From: an uncultured Bacteroidales bacterium | GTDB taxonomy: Bacteria > Bacteroidota > Bacteroidia > Bacteroidales > Paludibacteraceae | DNA length: 64,000 bases | Assembly (NCBI GenBank): GCA_902779705.1 | Contig: CACZCR010000005.1 | Span: forward strand, 54,860-118,859 | Reading direction: 5' to 3' | Shown here: positions 60,280 through 64,000 of the stretch, one piece after another | Position numbering within the stretch: position 1 is the stretch's first letter | Layout: each line of letters opens with the position of its first letter | Made by a program: the position numbers and the translations under genes | Notes under the pieces: model-generated | What the model was told of the DNA's origin: nothing | Databases searched by the model: none | Seen by the model: only the letters and a program-made list of their open reading frames with translations

Positions 60280-61041
60280 TTATTCCCAGTTACCTGCGTA
60301 GTTGTTAGGCTCTACTACGTCTCCGACCTTCAGACCGGGGAAGTGCTCCAACTTAACCTCTTGGTCTTGGAGATTGATCAACTCCTGTGCGTCCAGGTCA
60401 CCCAGATATGACTCAAACGGAGCGCTGATCTCAAACAGAGGAACAACAGCTCCGGACGAACTGGTGTATTCGTTGTTAACCTTAACGTCAAACTTCTTGC
60501 CGTTAGAGAACGGGATAATGCAAATATCAGCAATGTTCTCCTCGGTGTATTTGCCTTTGTACAATGCCTGCATCATGTTCATGCGCACTGTATCACGAGC
60601 ATATCCTTGCAAGCCTGCTGCGATCATAGCCTTGTCGGTCTCCCAGATATATGCATACTTAGCAGAGTCGGACTCAAAAGTCTTACCCTCTTTTTCTACT
60701 CTTGCTAATGCGGCCTTGAACATCTCGGTAGCCTTGGCCTCGGTCATACCACCCTCCAACTGTTTCTCAGTCAGACTTCCCATCTTAACCAACTCTTTCT
60801 TAGGAGTGTTCTTTAGGAACAAAACCAGAGAGTCCAAATCGGTAGTGAAACGTCCGTTTTGATTGCGGAACTCCAATTGTGCCGTACGAAGAGCTACTAG
60901 GTTTTCAACCACCTTAGCTTCGCGCTCCACGCGGGCGTTATCAAACTTAATAGGAGTCACAACACTCTGAACACACATAACTGCGATTGCGATGGCACTC
61001 AGACCGAGCAACACGCAAGCTGAAATCTTAATTGCTTTCAT
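60280..61041 (-). CDS. Inner-membrane-anchored protein of unknown function, 253 residues
   Basis: Starts MKAIKISACVLLGLSAIAIA, one N-terminal membrane helix. The rest is hydrophilic with a helical N-terminal half (FDNARVEREAKVVENLVALR, TAQLEFRNQNGRFTTDLDSL) reminiscent of the start of type IV pilin-like or prepilin-like proteins, without a clear prepilin site. The middle (TDKAMIAAGLQGYARDTVR) and the end (FPGLKVGDVVEPNNYAGNWE) are unassigned. The start at 61041 is used because a longer frame from 61107 overlaps the promoter. The -7 element lies at 61105-61112. It is 27 bp upstream of rsmD. Confidence 0.75.
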   Translation of the reverse strand: MKAIKISACVLLGLSAIAIAVMCVQSVVTPIKFDNARVEREAKVVENLVALRTAQLEFRNQNGRFTTDLDSLVLFLKNTPKKELVKMGSLTEKQLEGGMTEAKATEMFKAALARVEKEGKTFESDSAKYAYIWETDKAMIAAGLQGYARDTVRMNMMQALYKGKYTEENIADICIIPFSNGKKFDVKVNNEYTSSSGAVVPLFEISAPFESYLGDLDAQELINLQDQEVKLEHFPGLKVGDVVEPNNYAGNWE

Positions 61042-61104
61042 TATTTTGGTATAAAATTTAATTATTTTCTGCCACTTAATGAGCCCTATACAAGAAACTC
61101 GCCG

Positions 61105-61136
61105 CAAAATTACAAAAAAAAAATCATATACGCAAG
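61105..61136 (-). promoter_or_regulatory. Promoter of the 253-residue membrane protein
   Basis: On the minus strand, CTTG (61133-61136, within CTTGCGTATATG) lies 20 bp from TAATTTTG (61105-61112). It is divergent from the promoter at 61213-61244. Confidence 0.75.
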
Positions 61137-61212
61137 GATTTAATCACTTTTTATGTAAAAATCGCAAGAAAAAATAACTCTAATGACTATTTTAATAAAA
61201 AGTTATTAAAAT

Positions 61213-61244
61213 TTTGCATATGTCAAATTTTTTCATTATCTTTG
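61213..61244 (+). promoter_or_regulatory. Promoter of the exported EEP-family protein gene
   Basis: TTTG (61213-61216, within TTTGCATATGTC) and TATCTTTG (61237-61244) are separated by 20 bp, 23 bp before the ATG at 61267. Confidence 0.88.
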
Positions 61245-61266
61245 CATGCTAATTTGAAGTATACTT

Positions 61267-62823
61267 ATGAAGAGACATTCGTTTATTGCATTTTTATTGC
61301 TTGTCAGCATATATTGTGGCGCGGGTACAAACGCGGTCACGGTTCCCTCTGTGGGCGATGCACGCTTGCGCATTGTTGGACAGAATGCAGAGAACTATCT
61401 GCTTGATCTGACGGCTTCTAATTCCTCGTGTAGTACACAAAGCGAGTTTGAACAGAAGACCAACCAAATGGCCAATGCCTTCCTTACCCTGCAAGCCGAT
61501 ATTGTAGCTATATGCGAAGTGGAACAAAACTCTCAAGTATTAGGATATATATGCGACGAGATGAATAGCCTCGCCAATACCGATGTCTATGTCTATGTGT
61601 CCGACAATATGGGCAACGCTTCCCAGTCTAGTAGTGGCTATCTGACGCTCAAAGCCGGATTCATCTACCGCAAGGACAAAGTAGTTCCCGTTGGCAGTAA
61701 CACCTCGCCATACTACTCAGGCGAATATAACCACCGCCTGCGTATACAAGCGTTCAAAGAATTGGCTACTAATGAGGTCTTTGTGCTCTCTATGAACCAT
61801 TTCAAAGCCAAAGACAAAACCAGTGACCAGGGCGAGAGTACCCGTTTGCAGAATGTGTCCGTTCTGCTGAGCGAACTCAAAGATGTGACTACTGATCCCG
61901 ATATAATGATCATGGGTGATCTTAACGCGTATATGGGGGAGCAACCGATCATCAACCTGCAAAACGCTGGCTACGAAGAGCAACTCATTCGCTTTGACGC
62001 GGATGCATATTCCTATATATATCAAGGCACCAAAGGCCTGCTCGACCATGCGATGGCCAATAGCACGATGGCTACACAAGTCACCGGCGCTGCCGTCTAT
62101 CACTGCAACACGAGCAGCTACTATTCCCGATTCTCAGATCATGATACATACGTAGTGGGACTCAATTTGGGTGACACGCCTCCCGTGCCGCCAACACCTC
62201 AACCCGAATGCCCGGAGTATACATTCGACTTCTGTCAAGGCTCTTCAACGTTTGTGCCGTATCTAAAAGGCGATGCCGAGTGGACGTATAGTACCACCTA
62301 TGGACTGCAGATCAACGGACGCTATGCTTCCAACAATCAAGACCAATGGATCGTTTCGCCTCAACTCGATCTGTCTAAGGCTTCTTCAGCAACTTTGACC
62401 ATCAACCACCAGATCTATTATGACAATGGTACCAAGGGCGACTACGAACAACATCAGACCATATGGGTCAGCAACGACTACGTAGACGGTAACAGCCCTG
62501 AGAATTATACCTGGCATCAACTGCCTATCGATCAGTATGCAGTCAAAAGCTATGTGGATGCCACGATGACCATTCCCGCTGACTATCTAACCGACCATAC
62601 CCATATAGCTTTCCGATATCAGTCTGTCAATGCACAAGACGCTAACTTCTGGGAGATTAAGTCGGCAAATATTACCACCGAGTGCCAAGAGATACCGGAT
62701 GCTATCGATCAAACCAACGAGCAGCCCAACACAACTTGCTTCAAACGTATAATCGACGGACAACTATATATCCTGGTCAATGGACGAGTATACGACATCA
62801 CAGGACACCTTATAAGCAAATAA
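61267..62823 (+). CDS. Exported endonuclease/exonuclease/phosphatase-family protein with T9SS-like tail
   Basis: A 518-residue protein. Signal peptide HSFIAFLLLVSIYCGAG. An EEP domain covers about 30-300 (LRIVGQNAENYLLDL, IVAICEVEQNSQVLGYI, FVLSMNHFKAKD, IMIMGDLNAYMGEQP, RFSDHDTYVVGLNL) with the metal and catalytic residues in place (Glu of CEVEQ, Asp/Asn of GDLNAY, Asp-His of SDHD). A Pro-rich linker leads to a jelly-roll-like domain (about 320-485). The C-terminus (KRIIDGQLYILVNGRVYDIT) is a short T9SS-type tail. It is a likely secreted nuclease. Confidence 0.9.
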   Translation: MKRHSFIAFLLLVSIYCGAGTNAVTVPSVGDARLRIVGQNAENYLLDLTASNSSCSTQSEFEQKTNQMANAFLTLQADIVAICEVEQNSQVLGYICDEMNSLANTDVYVYVSDNMGNASQSSSGYLTLKAGFIYRKDKVVPVGSNTSPYYSGEYNHRLRIQAFKELATNEVFVLSMNHFKAKDKTSDQGESTRLQNVSVLLSELKDVTTDPDIMIMGDLNAYMGEQPIINLQNAGYEEQLIRFDADAYSYIYQGTKGLLDHAMANSTMATQVTGAAVYHCNTSSYYSRFSDHDTYVVGLNLGDTPPVPPTPQPECPEYTFDFCQGSSTFVPYLKGDAEWTYSTTYGLQINGRYASNNQDQWIVSPQLDLSKASSATLTINHQIYYDNGTKGDYEQHQTIWVSNDYVDGNSPENYTWHQLPIDQYAVKSYVDATMTIPADYLTDHTHIAFRYQSVNAQDANFWEIKSANITTECQEIPDAIDQTNEQPNTTCFKRIIDGQLYILVNGRVYDITGHLISK

Positions 62824-62977
62824 TAAATCAACATACATGGGGAAGAATATGGTGAAACAGTATACTTTGATCAATATTCCTTGTACCCCAGTGCCTCATG
62901 GACATATAATTTTAACTGTGTACGCTTAGTGCATTAAGAAAAGATAAAACGATTATTCTTTAAATACAAACAAAACA

Positions 62978-63637
62978 ATGAAAACATCTAATTTTTGGAT
63001 CGTAGTGCTGGCTGCTATCATGATGGCAGGCTGTGCACAGAAAGAGAATAAACCTGCGCAAAACGCAGAAGAACAACCGGTGGCTGTTGACACTGCTGCA
63101 ACCAAACCCGAGGCCGCTGTCGCTCCGGTGGAGGAAGCTAAACCGGCAGAAGCTCCTGCTGAGGAACCCGCAGAAGAGGAGATCGCACCGAAGAAAAAAG
63201 GCACCTTGGCTAAGTTCTTCGGCTTGCGTTGGCAAGGAGACGCGGAAGCCTATCTGGTAGGTAAGATCGACAACAAGTACCCGGTTCATATGAGCCTCTG
63301 GTGGAAAGTGGAAGGACACGAAGGATATTATGATCCGGAAACGGACTCCTACAAGAGAACCTATATGTTCGGAGTGCGCGGCGCATACTACTATGACAAG
63401 ACCGGCAGTGTCAAAAACTATATGACCTTGCAAGAGAATAATATCAACAAAAACCACGTAGTCATCTCGGAGTATAACAGCAAAGGCAAACATACCGGTA
63501 CGTTCGACGGACGCGTGAAAGGCGACGTATATGAAGGCTCGTTTATCCGCGCCAAAGATGGCAAACGTATGTCGTTTAAGTTGACCTATGTGCTGGATAA
63601 GAACAATGGCAAGTTCGTGAAATCAACTGCCTACTAA
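62978..63637 (+). CDS. Lipoprotein with Ala/Glu/Pro-rich linker, function unknown
   Basis: A 219-residue lipoprotein: signal MKTSNFWIVVLAAIMMAGC (Cys19). A low-complexity linker (about 25-75) of Pro, Ala, Glu and Val, then a basic patch (APKKKGTLAKFFGLRW) and a compact beta-rich domain (about 85-219; AYLVGKIDNKYPVHMSLWWK, YDKTGSVKNYMTLQ). No family is recognised. A short unassigned stretch (62824-62977) precedes it, with no clear TAnnTTTG promoter; only a GTATACTTTGATC near 62860 could serve. A terminator follows. Confidence 0.75.
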   Translation: MKTSNFWIVVLAAIMMAGCAQKENKPAQNAEEQPVAVDTAATKPEAAVAPVEEAKPAEAPAEEPAEEEIAPKKKGTLAKFFGLRWQGDAEAYLVGKIDNKYPVHMSLWWKVEGHEGYYDPETDSYKRTYMFGVRGAYYYDKTGSVKNYMTLQENNINKNHVVISEYNSKGKHTGTFDGRVKGDVYEGSFIRAKDGKRMSFKLTYVLDKNNGKFVKSTAY

Positions 63638-63659
63638 TATTTTTGGTCAAAATACTATC

Positions 63660-63688
63660 GAAAAATGCGTCCCTCAGGCGCATTTTTC
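63660..63688 (+). terminator. Hairpin terminator after the 219-residue lipoprotein gene
   Basis: A 9-bp stem AAAAATGCG/CGCATTTTT with an inner CC/GG pair and loop CTCA (63661-63687), followed by further T residues. It lies just before the promoter of the ATPase gene. Confidence 0.85.
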
Positions 63689-63695
63689 ATTTTTA

Positions 63696-63727
63696 TTTGC
63701 GTATGTCATTTTTTTTTCGTAACTTTG
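63696..63727 (+). promoter_or_regulatory. Promoter of the V/A-type ATPase operon
   Basis: TTTG (63696-63699, within TTTGCGTATGTC) and TAACTTTG (63720-63727) are separated by 20 bp, 35 bp before the ATG at 63763. Confidence 0.88.
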
Positions 63728-63762
63728 CGCCCGATTTTGAATAAAATAAAACTATATATACA

Positions 63763-64000
63763 ATGAACTTATCAGAGATTACTGAAAAGATCTACGCCGA
63801 AGGTGTAGAAAAAGGAAATGCCGAGGCACAACAGATCGTGGCTCAGGCGAACGAGAAAGCCGCTGCGATCGTGGCAGAGGCTGAGAAGAAAGCGGCTGCA
63901 TTGGTGGCAGAGGCTGAGTCGAAAGCGGCTGACCTGGACAAGAAGACACGTGCGGAACTGAAGTTGTACGCTGAGCAGAGCGTGAATGCGGTGAAGACCG
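63763..64000 (+). CDS. V/A-type ATPase subunit E, N-terminal part (runs off the window)
   Basis: The first 79 codons are present: MNLSEITEKIYAEGVEKGNA then an Ala/Glu/Lys-rich coiled coil (AEAQQIVAQANEKAAAIVAE) with near-repeats of VAEAEKKAAA and VAEAESKAAD. This is the long N-terminal helix of the peripheral stalk subunit E. In Bacteroidota the subunit E gene usually begins a V-type operon. The frame is open to the last base; completeness cannot be judged. Confidence 0.85.
   Translation, partial: MNLSEITEKIYAEGVEKGNAEAQQIVAQANEKAAAIVAEAEKKAAALVAEAESKAADLDKKTRAELKLYAEQSVNAVKT

Noticed and set aside
62837..62929. 30-codon open frame upstream of the 219-residue lipoprotein gene
   Set aside because: No promoter, no conserved feature and a length expected by chance.

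Overview
The window looks like a chromosomal segment of a Bacteroidota bacterium, most likely of the order Bacteroidales. The evidence is: promoters of the TTTG-N20-TAnnTTTG type in front of many genes; almost no Shine-Dalgarno sequences; a carboxypeptidase-regulatory-domain TonB receptor; several very large exported proteins with type IX secretion (T9SS) style C-terminal tails; BspA-like leucine-rich proteins; and the start of a V/A-type ATPase operon. Genus and species cannot be read from the sequence. No rRNA genes, IS elements, integrases, phage structural genes or CRISPR arrays were seen. One tRNA (Val, UAC) is present.

Layout. 0-2.4 kb: rsh ((p)ppGpp synthetase/hydrolase), minus strand. 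2.4-2.8 kb: a gene-free stretch with two tandem-repeat families. 2.8-10.8 kb: a TonB-dependent receptor, a 1593-residue exported protein and an outer-membrane barrel, plus strand. 10.9-15.7 kb: cell-wall amidase, MlaD-like lipid transport protein, dihydrolipoyl dehydrogenase and a MATE exporter. 15.8-24.3 kb, minus strand: tRNA-Val, then a PAP2 phosphatase, two large IgGFc-binding-like exported proteins and, between them, an OmpA protein with a long charged coiled coil. 24.4-30.9 kb, minus strand: exported endonuclease I, PssA, an AmpG-like transporter, a PpiD-like periplasmic foldase and an OB-fold lipoprotein. 31-34.8 kb, minus strand: small exported leucine-rich proteins, a lipoprotein and an RluA-family pseudouridine synthase.

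34.8-40.6 kb, minus strand, reads as an accessory island. It is richer in A+T and most of its genes are unknown. It holds a double zinc-ribbon membrane protein, a zeta-toxin-like kinase whose start overlaps a 51-residue upstream gene (candidate toxin-antitoxin pair), and a block of six genes with a WYL-domain regulator at its head. Three promoters in that block share a dyad box (CACAAAGTG core) placed exactly 16 bp from a TAATTTTG -7 element, unlike the 20-bp spacing used elsewhere. I regard this block as the best candidate for an undescribed system: a WYL-controlled set comprising a possible uracil-DNA-glycosylase-fold protein, a 77-residue protein, a secreted protein and an overlapping 88/210-residue gene pair.

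40.6-53.1 kb, plus strand: threonine catabolism (kbl-tdh), an M16 protease, Era, a secreted InlB-repeat protein, an S9 dipeptidyl peptidase, and a sugar transporter with a ROK kinase and a polysaccharide deacetylase. 53.1-59.7 kb, plus strand: a tightly packed run of TPR membrane protein, ribH, aspartate kinase, YitT-type membrane protein, nucleotidyltransferase, galE and a ManA-type isomerase. 59.7-61.1 kb, minus strand: rsmD and an inner-membrane-anchored protein of unknown function. 61.2-64 kb, plus strand: an exported EEP-family nuclease/phosphatase, a lipoprotein and the first 79 codons of a V/A-type ATPase subunit E gene.
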